From Hydrogenophaga flava NBRC 102514 (GTDB lineage: Bacteria > Pseudomonadota > Gammaproteobacteria > Burkholderiales > Burkholderiaceae_C), in contig NZ_BCTF01000028.1 in NCBI RefSeq assembly GCF_001571145.1, positions 1 to 63,944 on the forward strand: 63,944 bases of DNA, in the 5' to 3' direction. Every line of letters starts with the position of its first letter. Positions within the stretch are counted from its first letter, which is position 1. Position numbers and translations under genes: made by a program. Of this stretch, positions 7,264-18,046 are shown piece by piece. The notes beneath the pieces were generated by a model. The model was not told where the DNA came from, made no database searches, and saw nothing but the letters and a program-made list of their open reading frames with translations.

Positions 7264-9426
7264 ATGGATTCGCACAAGTTGATCCGGTCCGGTGTGGCCA
7301 ATGACGCGGGAAAGCTGCGCCCGACACTCCAGCACTGCCTGGAGGCGGCACTGTCGATCGCCGACTCCATGATCGACGAGCTGCTGGCGCAGCTGGAGGC
7401 GGTGGCCGACCCGGACCGCCTGGCCAACCTGCCGATGGAGCTGGAGCATGTGGATGTGGGCCAGATCGACCGCTGGATCCACGAGGCCGACGCCATCAAG
7501 CGCACGTGGTCGCAGCAGCTGCGCCAGGTTTTCTACCACGGTGAGGTCCAGGACCCCGAGCTGCACGCCACGGTGCGTTTTGACGACCTGCGGCTGCTGG
7601 ACGACCGGCAGCTGGACGCCAGCATCGAGTTCGCCATCGCCGAGCAGGCGCTGACCAAGTCCACGCAGGAGCTGCTGCCGCGCCTGAACGCCCTGGTGAG
7701 CAACCTCATGGGCTGGCTCACGGTGCAGCCCGATCTGAACCCGCTGCGGCCCTCGGCCTACGCCCGCGCGCTGCGCGCCGTGATGGTCCAGCACGTGCCC
7801 GATCCGCACCAGCGCACGGCGCTGTTCGTGCCGGTGGCCGGCATCATGGGCGAGAGCCTGCGACAGGTGTACCGAGAGCTGATCCAGTGGCTGATGGCGC
7901 ACGGTGTCGAGCCGCTGGAGAGCGCTGCCCAGTCGCTGCAGGCCGACAAGGCGCCGCGCAACGCCGTGGGGCGCACCCTGCTGACGCTGAGCCGTCTGCG
8001 CCAGCTGCTGGCCGGGGACCTGAACGGCGAGCAGGAAGGCGGGCCGATCTTCCTGCACACGGTGCCGGCGTCGATGTCGGCGCTGGAGGACATGGACCTC
8101 ATCGAGCCCCTGATGCAGCGCCTGCGCCAGCGGCCGGCCCGGGCTTCCGGCCAGGCGCCTGCCGCCGAGCTGCCGGTGGTCTCGGGCCATCAGCTGGGCC
8201 GGCTGCTGGGCCAGGAGGTGGTCCGGCTCATGCTGGACAACCTGACGCAGGACGAGCGCCTGCTGCCGGCCATTCGCCAGCAGATCGGGCTGCTCGAGGC
8301 CTCGCTGACCCGGCTCTCGCAGGCCGACCCCCGCTTCTTCAGCGACCGCCAGCACCCCGCACGCCAGCTGCTGGAGAGCATCACCCAGCGCAGCCTGGGC
8401 TACCAGAGCCAGAGCGAGGACGGCTTCAGCGACCTGCTGCGCTCGGTGACCGCCGCGGTCCGTTCGCTGCAACGCGTCGATGCCAGCGAGGAGACCTTCT
8501 CCCGTCTGCTCAAACGCCTGCGCCGCCGCTGGGAAGAGGACGACGCGCGCAAGAACCAGCGCCGGGCCGAAGCGGCGCGTGCGCTGCTGCATGCCGAGCA
8601 GCGGCAGGTGCTGGCCGAACGGCTGGCGGCCGAATTCCAGCAGCGCATGCAGGACAAGGACGTGCCGGAGTTCGTGCAGCGCTTTCTCACCGGTCCCTGG
8701 GCCCAGGTGCTGGCCGAGGCGCAGCTTGAAGGCAGCCTGCCGGGCAACGAGGGCGATTCGCTGGACGTGGTCGCCGACGACCTGATCTGGAGCGTGCAGC
8801 CGGCCCTGATCCGGCGCGACACCGACCGCCTGGCGCGGCTGGTGCCCCGCCTGCTCGGCCAGATGCGCCAGGGGCTGCAGCGCATTGCCTACCCCGCCGA
8901 ACTCACTGGCCAGTTCTTCGACGCGCTGGTGACGGTGCATGAAAAGGCTTTCGACGTGCCGACGCTGACCGATGCGCCCGGGGCCGAGCCGGAGGCCGAC
9001 ACCCTCGACGATCCGATCACCCTGGGCATGTCGGTCGAGGAGGTGCCCATCGACGACTCGTTCTGGATTGCGGGCAAGGAGGCCGAAGACGCCGGTTTTG
9101 TGGAGGCCGAGACCGGCCCCATGCCGCTCGACGGCCTGAACGTCGTCGAAATGGACCTGGCGCCCGGCGCCTGGGTCGACCTCCAGGTGCAGGGCGAGTG
9201 GCTGCGGGCCCAGCTGACCTGGACCAGCCCGCGCGGGGGCCTGTTCATGTTCATCTCCGCCAACGGCCTGGCCCATTCCATGACCCGGCGCACGCTGGAA
9301 AAGCTGCTGGGCAAGGACGCGCTGCGCATCATTTCCCGCGGCGGGGTGGTCGAGGGTGCGCTGGACGCGGTGGCCCAGCAGGCCTTGCGCAATGCGCACG
9401 GGGCCGATCCGGCCGCCAGCCTCTGA
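7264..9426 (+). CDS. DUF1631 family protein, paralogue A
   Basis: A 720-residue, mostly alpha-helical acidic protein of the DUF1631 family, whose molecular function is not established. No signal peptide or membrane segment is seen. Recognisable family stretches include EANPLRP-like NPLRPSAYARAL, DPRFFSDRQHPARQLLE, the FLTGPWAQVLA segment and a C-terminal beta-rich part (GAWVDLQVQGEW, SPRGGLFMFISANG) that resembles a PilZ-like or SH3-like barrel. ATG 7264 is chosen since the family N-terminus (DSHKLIRSG) starts there. A second, divergent member lies 3.1 kb downstream at 12528-14597. Confidence 0.82.
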   Translation: MDSHKLIRSGVANDAGKLRPTLQHCLEAALSIADSMIDELLAQLEAVADPDRLANLPMELEHVDVGQIDRWIHEADAIKRTWSQQLRQVFYHGEVQDPELHATVRFDDLRLLDDRQLDASIEFAIAEQALTKSTQELLPRLNALVSNLMGWLTVQPDLNPLRPSAYARALRAVMVQHVPDPHQRTALFVPVAGIMGESLRQVYRELIQWLMAHGVEPLESAAQSLQADKAPRNAVGRTLLTLSRLRQLLAGDLNGEQEGGPIFLHTVPASMSALEDMDLIEPLMQRLRQRPARASGQAPAAELPVVSGHQLGRLLGQEVVRLMLDNLTQDERLLPAIRQQIGLLEASLTRLSQADPRFFSDRQHPARQLLESITQRSLGYQSQSEDGFSDLLRSVTAAVRSLQRVDASEETFSRLLKRLRRRWEEDDARKNQRRAEAARALLHAEQRQVLAERLAAEFQQRMQDKDVPEFVQRFLTGPWAQVLAEAQLEGSLPGNEGDSLDVVADDLIWSVQPALIRRDTDRLARLVPRLLGQMRQGLQRIAYPAELTGQFFDALVTVHEKAFDVPTLTDAPGAEPEADTLDDPITLGMSVEEVPIDDSFWIAGKEAEDAGFVEAETGPMPLDGLNVVEMDLAPGAWVDLQVQGEWLRAQLTWTSPRGGLFMFISANGLAHSMTRRTLEKLLGKDALRIISRGGVVEGALDAVAQQALRNAHGADPAASL

Positions 9427-9453
9427 GGCTGCGACCCCCACAGGTTCGTCACT

Positions 9454-10009
9454 TGACCACCACCACCTTCGGCTACGACCCGGCACAGGACCGCATCTGG
9501 ATGCGGGTGCACGACCAGGACATCACGCTCTGGCTGACCCGGCGCATGGTGCGCAGCATCCTGGGACCCATGCTCAAGGTGTTCGAGGAATCCACCCCCG
9601 GGCAGCAGGGCGGCGCGGCACCGAGGGCGCGGGCGTCGATTGAGCACCAGCTGTCGCTGCACGAGGCCGCGCCGGGCCAGCGACCGGCGCAGATCCGGGC
9701 GGGGCGCGAACAACCCGGCCAGGAAGCGATCCGCAGCGGCGCCTGTGCACCCGGATCACCAGCCAGGCCACGCCCCAGGGTGTCACACTGAACTTCGACA
9801 CCGGTGCCGGCCCGCTGGTGCTGCGGCTCAGCCGCAAGGGCATGCACCTGTGGTACCGGGGGCTGGCCCTGGTGCTCCAGCAGACGCACTGGAACCTGCC
9901 CGAGCTGATGCCGGAGTGGCTGCAGGAGCCCATGACCCCCGCTGCCGTGCGGGATCTGCTGGAGCGCCCGCTGCCGCCCGACCTCGACGAGCCGGCCTCC
10001 GGGCGATAA
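9454..10009 (+). pseudogene. Conserved hypothetical gene split by a frameshift
   Basis: From a TTG at 9454 the first frame encodes TTTTFGYDPAQDRIWMRVHD and stays plausible to about 9715 (RAQIRAGREQ-like, low-complexity). The sensible protein then continues one base later in another frame (LCTRITSQATPQGVTLNFD, VLRLSRKGMHLW) to a TAA at 10007. Read together they would give a protein of about 185 residues. The first frame runs to a stop near 9791 in improbable Pro/Arg-rich sequence. A one-base insertion or two-base loss between about 9700 and 9750 explains it. It could be a true pseudogene or an assembly error; no slippery heptamer is visible. Function unknown. Confidence 0.65.
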
Positions 10010-10095
10010 TCCCCGGTTTCCCCTTTGCCCCTTCCGGTGCGTTCCGCCGGACGTGCGCGACTCCACCAGCGATCTCACCAGCGAGCTCATCAGCC

Positions 10096-11757
<1,662 letters not shown>

Positions 11758-11763
11758 TCGAAC

Positions 11764-11841
11764 GCCCCCCGCGCCGTGCCTGCGGCGCGTCACCCCCCAC
11801 TGGGGGCAGTGCCTGCGGCCCGGCAAAGCCGGTTCCGCGGC
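11764..11841. repeat. Intergenic GC-rich repeat, copy 2
   Basis: The core at 11812-11840 is nearly identical to copy 1 and is preceded by an imperfect C-run/G-run palindrome (CACCCCCCACTGGGGGCAGT). It lies between ettA and the DUF1415 gene, where it could also act as an mRNA end structure. Confidence 0.75.
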
Positions 11842-11874
11842 ACTCTCGACCAACTTCCCTTCTTTCGTTGCACC

Positions 11875-12426
11875 ATGGAACTTTCTGACGACACCGTCCT
11901 GGCCGACACCCGCCGCTGGATCGAGAAGGCGGTGATCGGGCTGAACCTGTGCCCTTTCGCGCGTTCGGTGTACGTGAAGAACCAGGTGCGCATCGTGGTC
12001 AGCCGCGCGCGGCACCTGGACGCGTTCCTGGACGAACTCGACCGCGAACTGGACCTGCTGGTGAACACGCCGGCCGACGAGATCGACACCACGCTGCTGG
12101 TGCACCCCACGCTGTTCCCGGATTTCGAGGTCTTCAACGACTTCATGAACGTGGTGGACGACGTGGTGGCCGAGCACGAGCTCGAAGGTGTGGTCCAGGT
12201 GGCGAACTTCCACCCCGAATACCTGTTCGAGGGCGAGGCCGCAGACGATGCGAGCCACTTCACCAACCGCGCACCCTATCCCACGCTGCACCTGCTGCGC
12301 GAGGACAGCGTGGAGCGGGCTGTGGAATCGGACGGCGGCGACGCCGAGAAGATCGTGGAGCGCAACATCGCCACGCTGCGCGCGCTGGGTGCCGAGGGCT
12401 GGAAAGCGCTGTTGTCAAAGCCCTGA
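11875..12426 (+). CDS. DUF1415 family protein
   Basis: A 183-residue cytoplasmic protein of family DUF1415, which has no established function. Conserved-looking features are the N-terminal WIEKAVIGLNLCPFAR, with a single cysteine next to proline, and a central HPEYLFEG segment followed by NRAPYPTLHLLRE. The start is ATG 11875, directly after the repeat; longer reading frames run into the repeat and are rejected. It is followed by a 101-base gap and the second DUF1631 gene. Confidence 0.85.
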   Translation: MELSDDTVLADTRRWIEKAVIGLNLCPFARSVYVKNQVRIVVSRARHLDAFLDELDRELDLLVNTPADEIDTTLLVHPTLFPDFEVFNDFMNVVDDVVAEHELEGVVQVANFHPEYLFEGEAADDASHFTNRAPYPTLHLLREDSVERAVESDGGDAEKIVERNIATLRALGAEGWKALLSKP

Positions 12427-12527
12427 ACTGAGCGAAATTCCAGGGCTGATCCGGGCTTTGTCGCCCGGAGGGGTTGCCCACAATCCTCGGTCATGAGGTC
12501 CCGACCGAACGATCTGTGCTCCACCCG

Positions 12528-14597
12528 ATGAACGCCCGCACCTACACCCCTTTTGACAGCTGCCTGAAGGCCGCGCTGGTCCTGTCCGGCGAGTGGATTC
12601 CGCGCTGGCTGGACCTGCTGCAGGCCGCTCTGGTGCACCGGGAGGCGACTGGTGCCACACGCGAGAAGCACGGCTTCGGCCATGCGCGCTCGGTGCTGAT
12701 GGACTGCCGCGACCGGCTCGCAGCCGGTCTGGTGACGGCGTTTGCCGATGCGGTTCACGCCGACGTGGCGCGCGACAGCGGCTCACCTACTACCACCCCC
12801 CGCAAGCCGAGGGCCGCACTCAGCCTGGACGATCTGACACTGATGGACCACCACGAGGTGCAGGCCTCGGTGGAGCTGGCCCGGCTGCAGCAGGTGGTCA
12901 AGATGGCGGTGGAGGACGAGCTGATCGCCCTGAGCGCCCTGCTCAGTGCCGCGCGCGGCCTGCGCACCGTGCGCGCCGAGGCCAACCCACTGCGGCCCGA
13001 TGTGGTCATCGACACCCTGATGGCGGTGCTGGCGAGATTGCGCATCGACGAGACGGCCCGGCTGCACTGGCTGCATGCGGGCGCGGTGTCCCTGGGACAG
13101 GAACTGGGCCGGTTTTACGCCGCGCTGGTGCGGCACCTTGAGGCGGACGGTGTGCAGCCGGCCGGCTATGTGGTGGTGCCCACGGTGCTGCCGGCGCGCC
13201 CGGTCCGCGCGGCTGTGGCCGGTCAGGGCGAAGACCACCCGTCCGAAGCGGATGCCGACGGCGCACCGCTGGTGCTGACGCTGGACCACCTGCACCGCTT
13301 GCTGGTGGGCAACCTCGCCCAGGGCGGTGCCGGCGTGTCCGACCATGGTGCATCGGGCTCGGGCAATGCGCTGGTGCGGACGCTGGCGGCCGAGGTGGTG
13401 ACGCTGATGCTGCGTGCGATCGCCGAAGACCGGCGGCTGCTGGAACCCGTGCGGGACATGGTGATGCAGCTCAAGCCCGCGCTGCTGCACCTGGCCAAGA
13501 CCGATCCGCGTTTCTTTGCCGACCGGGACAATCCGGCCCGCCGGCTGCTGGACGCGATCACCGCGCGCAGCCTGGCCTACATCCACGAACAGGACACCGG
13601 GTTCGGCGACTTCGCCGGGCAGGTGCTGCACACGGTGCAGTCGTTGCAGACGCCGTCGGCCGACCTGCCCGAGCGCGTGGTCGCCTGCATGCAGCGCATG
13701 GAGTCCCTGGGGCTGACCGACCAGGGGCCGGCCATGCAGACCCTGGTGCGCGTCGAGCAGCGGCACCTGCTGGCCGAGCGCGTGGCGCGGGAGATCCGGG
13801 CACGGGACGACTTCGCCCGCGCGCCCGCCCTGGTCAAGCGCTTCCTGTGTGGCCCCTGGGCGCAGGCGGTGGCCCATGCCCGCCTGTCGGCCGACATCCT
13901 GGGGGAGCTGGCGGCGCAATCCGATCTGATGGAAGCGCGCGATGCGCCGTCGGATCGCTACATGGACATCCTCACCGACCTGCTCTGGTCCTGCCAGCTT
14001 GCGCAGGCCAGCCAGAACCGGCCGCGCCTGGTGCGCGTGGTGCCGGTGGTGCTGCGCACACTGCGGGAAGGGCTGGACGCCATCGACTTCCCCCGCCCGC
14101 AGGCCGAATCGTTCTTCCAGGCCCTGATGGGCCTGCACGAGGCGGCCTACAAGTCGCACCGCAGCGATGAGCTGCTGAAAGCCAGCCTGCGCCGCCAGGA
14201 GGAACCGGTGGCCGTGGTGGAACCCTGGCTGCAGGGCCACGAGGCCCGGGAGTCGGGGTTCATCGACACCCAGCTGATGGCACCAGAGTTCGTGGACACC
14301 GAGCCGATGACCTGCCAGCAGCCGCTGAGCAGCGGGGACACGCTGGCGGTGGGCGCCTGGATTGAATTGCAGTACCCGGACCGGGTGCAGCGCTGCCAGC
14401 TGCGCTGGGCCAGTCCGCACCGCACGCTGTTCCTGTTCGCCACCGCCGAAGGCCAGTCGGTGTCGCTCACCCGTCAAGGCATGGACCGTCTGGAGGCCAG
14501 CGGTCAGCTGCGGGTGGTGGCCGAACACGGCGTGGTGGACGAAGCCCTTGCGGCGGTCGCCCGCCTGGCCTGGATCAACTCGGGCAAGCTGACCTGA
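12528..14597 (+). CDS. DUF1631 family protein, paralogue B
   Basis: A 689-residue homologue of the protein at 7264-9426. Shared landmarks in the same order are the EANPLRPDVVIDTLMAV segment, TDPRFFADRDNPARRLLDAI, VKRFLCGPWAQAVAHA, and the C-terminal GAWIELQYPDRVQ ... FLFATAEGQSVSLTR. Overall identity is modest, so this is an old duplication rather than a recent one. No signal peptide or membrane helix is seen. The ATG at 12528 has no clear ribosome site; an in-frame ATG at 12474 is possible but would add residues unlike the family. Confidence 0.8.
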   Translation: MNARTYTPFDSCLKAALVLSGEWIPRWLDLLQAALVHREATGATREKHGFGHARSVLMDCRDRLAAGLVTAFADAVHADVARDSGSPTTTPRKPRAALSLDDLTLMDHHEVQASVELARLQQVVKMAVEDELIALSALLSAARGLRTVRAEANPLRPDVVIDTLMAVLARLRIDETARLHWLHAGAVSLGQELGRFYAALVRHLEADGVQPAGYVVVPTVLPARPVRAAVAGQGEDHPSEADADGAPLVLTLDHLHRLLVGNLAQGGAGVSDHGASGSGNALVRTLAAEVVTLMLRAIAEDRRLLEPVRDMVMQLKPALLHLAKTDPRFFADRDNPARRLLDAITARSLAYIHEQDTGFGDFAGQVLHTVQSLQTPSADLPERVVACMQRMESLGLTDQGPAMQTLVRVEQRHLLAERVAREIRARDDFARAPALVKRFLCGPWAQAVAHARLSADILGELAAQSDLMEARDAPSDRYMDILTDLLWSCQLAQASQNRPRLVRVVPVVLRTLREGLDAIDFPRPQAESFFQALMGLHEAAYKSHRSDELLKASLRRQEEPVAVVEPWLQGHEARESGFIDTQLMAPEFVDTEPMTCQQPLSSGDTLAVGAWIELQYPDRVQRCQLRWASPHRTLFLFATAEGQSVSLTRQGMDRLEASGQLRVVAEHGVVDEALAAVARLAWINSGKLT

Positions 14598-14619
14598 GGC
14601 GCCTGCCCACCCTGGGGCT

Positions 14620-15954
14620 TCAGCCCTTGCGCAGCAGCTTCTTGCGCACCAGCCCGATGTTGCTGCGCAGGGCGTAGAGCTCGTCGGTGTACGACAGCGG
14701 CACCACCACCTGCTCCACACGGGCCTCCAGCCGGTCCAGCTGCTCGATCAGCTCGTCCACCGGCGCCGGGGTGTCACCGGGTTCGGTGAACCGCTGCTCG
14801 ATGCTGCGCAGCTCCGCGTACCAGCGGAACACGCGCGAGCGGATGCGGAAGGTGTAGAGCGGTGGCACCACGCGCGAGAGCGGGAGCGCCAGCGCCAGGA
14901 TCAGGCCCATGGCCAGCCACATGCGCTCGACCAGGTTGGCCAGCCAGAACGGCAGGTAGCGCTGCAGGAAGGGCGGGCCGTTCCTGATGGCGCGCACGGC
15001 TTCGGGCGAGATCGGCACCTCGCTGTGCTCCAGGCTGGGGTACTCGCGCGCCCGGTTGAACCAGCTGCCGCCGCTGTGCAGGCCGGTGGCCGTCTGCGCG
15101 AACAGCTGCAGGATGGCAGGGTGGGTCTTGGCGCCGGCCAGCAGGCTGGTGGTCGAGGCCACCAAGTGCATGTCGGTGTCGGGGATGTTCTTGGACAGGT
15201 CCACCACGCCCTGGGGCATGACCACCGGCGTGAGGTAGCCGAAGCGGCGCGAGTAGGCCTCGCTCTGGGAAAAGTTGAGCAGGCGCACGCCGGGCGACTG
15301 CAGCAGCATCTGCACCATCAGCGACTCGGGGGCGGAGGCGAACACGATGGCGTCGATCTGGCCGTCCAGAAAAGCCACCGTGGCGGGGGTCTGTTCCAAC
15401 TCGCTGAGCTGCAGCTGCTGTCGGTCGATGCGGTTGACGTCCAGCAGGGTGGAGAACAGGCGGGGCACGCCGCTGCCGGGGGTGCCGACATTGACGCGCC
15501 AGCCCACCAGGTCGCCCAGCGACTGGATGGTCGGGCTCTGCCTGAGCCGCAGCGCCGAGTCTTCGCGGTAGAACAGCCAGAGCGGTTCGACAAACAGGCT
15601 GCCCAACGAGGTGATGGCCTCTTCGTCGTCGTAGCCGATGTCGGCGCTGCCGCCCTGCACGAAGCCCAGGTCGGCCTGGCCGTTGCGCAGCAGTTCGAGG
15701 TTGGCCGAGGAGCCCTGGGAGGGCAGCAGCTCGACGGTGATGCCGTAGCGCGCCAGGGCCTGGGCGTAGCGCTTGCCGAACTCGTCGTAGGCGCTTTGCG
15801 CCGGGCCGGTGGCCAGCACCACGCGTTTGGGCGGGTTCGGGTCGAGCCACCAGTAGGTCAGTGCCAGCAGCAGCAGCGTCAGCAGCGCAAAGGGCCCGAT
15901 CGACGCCAGCAGATCGCGCAGCGACAGCAGGGTGTAGCGGATGTTGTGGGGCAT
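14620..15954 (-). CDS. TAXI-family TRAP transporter binding subunit, membrane anchored
   Basis: A 444-residue protein with a TAXI (TRAP-associated extracytoplasmic immunogenic) solute-binding domain between two hydrophobic segments: an N-terminal anchor (about residues 18-36) and a C-terminal one (about 340-360), followed by a charged coiled-coil-like tail (IEQLDRLEARVEQ). The domain starts with VVLATGPAQSAYDEFGKRY and contains NGQADLGFVQGGSAD and VGTPGSG, typical ligand-binding loops. No DctQ/DctM permease is next to it, so it is an orphan binding protein that may sense or present a ligand rather than feed a dedicated TRAP channel. Confidence 0.83.
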   Translation of the reverse strand: MPHNIRYTLLSLRDLLASIGPFALLTLLLLALTYWWLDPNPPKRVVLATGPAQSAYDEFGKRYAQALARYGITVELLPSQGSSANLELLRNGQADLGFVQGGSADIGYDDEEAITSLGSLFVEPLWLFYREDSALRLRQSPTIQSLGDLVGWRVNVGTPGSGVPRLFSTLLDVNRIDRQQLQLSELEQTPATVAFLDGQIDAIVFASAPESLMVQMLLQSPGVRLLNFSQSEAYSRRFGYLTPVVMPQGVVDLSKNIPDTDMHLVASTTSLLAGAKTHPAILQLFAQTATGLHSGGSWFNRAREYPSLEHSEVPISPEAVRAIRNGPPFLQRYLPFWLANLVERMWLAMGLILALALPLSRVVPPLYTFRIRSRVFRWYAELRSIEQRFTEPGDTPAPVDELIEQLDRLEARVEQVVVPLSYTDELYALRSNIGLVRKKLLRKG

Positions 15955-15967
15955 CGCGCTACCTTAG

Positions 15968-15990
15968 CACGGGAGGCATGGCCTCCCGTG
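15968..15990 (-). terminator. Hairpin after the chemoreceptor gene
   Basis: A perfect ten-base stem (CACGGGAGGC / GCCTCCCGTG) with a three-base loop lies five bases past the chemoreceptor stop. No T-run follows on the minus strand, so it may be a terminator that needs help, or an mRNA 3-prime stabiliser. Confidence 0.55.
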
Positions 15991-15994
15991 ACGG

Positions 15995-17569
15995 TCAGCG
16001 CGACACGCTGTTCAGGCGGAACACCTTCACCGATTCCTGCATCACGTTGGCCTGTCCTTTGAGCGAGGACGCCGCCGCCGCCAGCTCCTCGACCATGGCC
16101 GAGTTCTGCTGCGTGACCGAGTCAAGCTGGCCGATGGCCTGGTTGATCTGCGCCAGGCCCATGGTCTGTTCCTGTGCGGCGCTGGTGATCTCTCCGATCA
16201 GGGTATTGACCTGTTGCACCGCTTCGACCACATGGCCCATCGTGCTGCCGGCGTTGTTGACCAGCTCGCTGCCGCGCCGCACCTGGCCGGTGGAGTCGTC
16301 GATCAGCTGCTTGATTTCCTTGGCCGCTTCGGAGGTGCGCTGGGCCAGGCTGCGCACCTCGCCGGCGACGACGGCAAAGCCGCGCCCCTGTTCGCCTGCC
16401 CGGGCCGCCTCCACGGCGGCGTTCAAGGCCAGGATGTTGGTCTGGAAGGAGATGCCTTCGATGACCTGGATGATCTCGCCGATGCGGCTGGACGAGCGGC
16501 TGATGTCGCCCATGGTCTGGACCACGGCGCCCATGGCCTCGTTGCCCTGGCGGGCCACGTGGGTGGCTTTGCCGGCCAGAGCCGCAGCCTCCCGGGCCGA
16601 ATTGGCGCTGTTTTCGACCGTGCTGGTGAGCTCTTCCATCGACGCAGCCGTCTCCTCCAGGCTGCTGGCCTGCGATTCGGTGCGCGCCGACAGGTCCTGG
16701 TTGCCGCTGGCGATTTCGCCAGAGGCCACCTGCACACCCTCGACCTCGTGGCGCACGTCGGTGACCACCGCCATCAGGTTCACATTGAGCTGGTTGAGCG
16801 CCCGGATCAGCTCGCCGATTTCGTCGGTCCGGTTCGACTCCAGCCGTGCCGACAGGTCGCCGGCCGCCATCCGGTTGGCAAACCCCAGCACCTCTCCGAC
16901 CGGGGCCACCAGCATGCGCTTCATGAGCGCGGCGGCCGCCAGCGACACCACAGCGGTTGCGGCGAACGCGGCCATGTGAGCCCATTCCGGCGCACCTTCG
17001 GTGGCGCTTTCCATGAACTGGACGCCGAACGCCAGTCCCAGGGTGATCAGCGCGAGCTTGCGGCCCAGGGTGGGGCGTGTCCAGTCGCGCAGCTTGCCTC
17101 GCCAGCCGTTGCGCACCAGATGGCCCCGGCGCAGCGCCAGGCTTCGCTGCCCTGATTCGGCTTCGGCGCGCATGCGGGCGTACAGCGACTCCGCCGCCTC
17201 GACCTGCTCGCGGGTGGGCTTGGTGCGCACCGACATGTAACCCGTGACCTGGCCGTTTTCCAGCATGGGCGTGGCGTTGGCCATCACCCAGTAGTGGTCG
17301 CCGTTCTTGCGCCGGTTCTTGACCAGTGCGCTCCATGGCGAGCCGCTCTGCAGCGTGGCCCACATGTCGCGGAAGGCCTCGGCCGGCATGTCGGGGTGCC
17401 GCACCAGGTTGTGCGGCTGGCCGATCAGCTCTTCCCGGCTGTACCCGCTGACCGAGACGAAGTTCGGGTTGCAGTAGGTGATGCGGCTGGTCAGATCGGT
17501 GGTGGACACCAGCGTGACGCCATCCGGGATGACGAACTCTTGCTGGGTGACGGGCAGATTGGTGCGCAT
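15995..17569 (-). CDS. PAS-containing methyl-accepting chemotaxis protein, Aer-like
   Basis: A 524-residue chemoreceptor. The N-terminus is a PAS domain (about residues 10-115; GVTLVSTTDLTSRITYCNPNF, GYSREELIGQPHNLVRHPDM) like that of the aerotaxis sensor Aer, which binds FAD. Two closely spaced membrane helices follow (about 165-220), then HAMP and a long signalling coiled coil with the tip sequence EGISFQTNILALNAAVEAAR that contacts CheA and CheW. Start ATG 17569 has AAGGAT upstream; a TTG start 30 bases earlier is less likely. There is no periplasmic sensing domain, so it probably reports redox or energy state from inside the cell. Confidence 0.9.
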   Translation of the reverse strand: MRTNLPVTQQEFVIPDGVTLVSTTDLTSRITYCNPNFVSVSGYSREELIGQPHNLVRHPDMPAEAFRDMWATLQSGSPWSALVKNRRKNGDHYWVMANATPMLENGQVTGYMSVRTKPTREQVEAAESLYARMRAEAESGQRSLALRRGHLVRNGWRGKLRDWTRPTLGRKLALITLGLAFGVQFMESATEGAPEWAHMAAFAATAVVSLAAAALMKRMLVAPVGEVLGFANRMAAGDLSARLESNRTDEIGELIRALNQLNVNLMAVVTDVRHEVEGVQVASGEIASGNQDLSARTESQASSLEETAASMEELTSTVENSANSAREAAALAGKATHVARQGNEAMGAVVQTMGDISRSSSRIGEIIQVIEGISFQTNILALNAAVEAARAGEQGRGFAVVAGEVRSLAQRTSEAAKEIKQLIDDSTGQVRRGSELVNNAGSTMGHVVEAVQQVNTLIGEITSAAQEQTMGLAQINQAIGQLDSVTQQNSAMVEELAAAASSLKGQANVMQESVKVFRLNSVSR

Positions 17570-17637
17570 ATGAGGGATCCTTTTTTGGAGTTCGCTCAAT
17601 GACTTTCGTCACCGGCTCATCCGACTTGAGGCCGTCT

Positions 17638-17652
17638 GTCTCAAATTGAGAC
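17638..17652. promoter_or_regulatory. Palindrome upstream of the chemoreceptor gene
   Basis: GTCTCAA-A-TTGAGAC is a perfect 7-1-7 inverted repeat in the 165-base gap before the chemoreceptor. Its size suits a dimeric repressor or activator site. No sigma-28 promoter could be recognised beside it. Confidence 0.35.
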
Positions 17653-17734
17653 CTTTGGGCCGCTCTAGTCTAGGAACCCCCCAGAGTGTGCAAAGGGCCG
17701 AGCAGCGCCAGCAAAAACCCGCTGTTCTGGGGGC

Positions 17735-18031
17735 TCAGCGCCGGGGCTCGATGTCAGAGGCCACGTAGGCGCCGTTGACCTTTTCTGCCCGGAAGCGCAC
17801 CTGGTCACCCGCCTTGAGCGGGGGCAGGGTGGCCGGGTTCTTGACCTGAAACACCATGGTCATGGCCGGCATGTCCAGGCTCGGTATGTCGCCGTGCTTG
17901 AGCGTGATCTTGCCGGCCGCCGTATCGACCTTGCGGACTTCGGCGTCGACCAGTGGCAGCGGGTCGGCGGCGACCGCCAGCGTGGCGAACAAGCTGGTGG
18001 ATGCGATGAGGGTGCGCAGAAAGTGGGTCAT
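17735..18031 (-). CDS. CusF-like periplasmic copper-binding protein
   Basis: A 98-residue protein with a signal peptide (cleavage probably after LAVA) and a small beta-barrel domain. The HGDIPSLDMPAMTMVFQV segment supplies the histidine and two methionines expected of a CusF Cu(I)/Ag(I) site; the tryptophan seen in E. coli CusF is not evident. CusF-type chaperones carry copper to RND efflux pumps, but none is in this window. It is the last gene of the metal-resistance operon, 15 bases after the DUF411 gene. Confidence 0.85.
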   Translation of the reverse strand: MTHFLRTLIASTSLFATLAVAADPLPLVDAEVRKVDTAAGKITLKHGDIPSLDMPAMTMVFQVKNPATLPPLKAGDQVRFRAEKVNGAYVASDIEPRR

Positions 18032-18046
18032 GGGTGGCTCCGGGGC

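Noticed and set aside
7219..9486. A 755-codon minus-strand frame opposite the first DUF1631 gene
   Set aside because: No recognisable domain; the plus-strand frame has paralogous sequence at 12528-14597.
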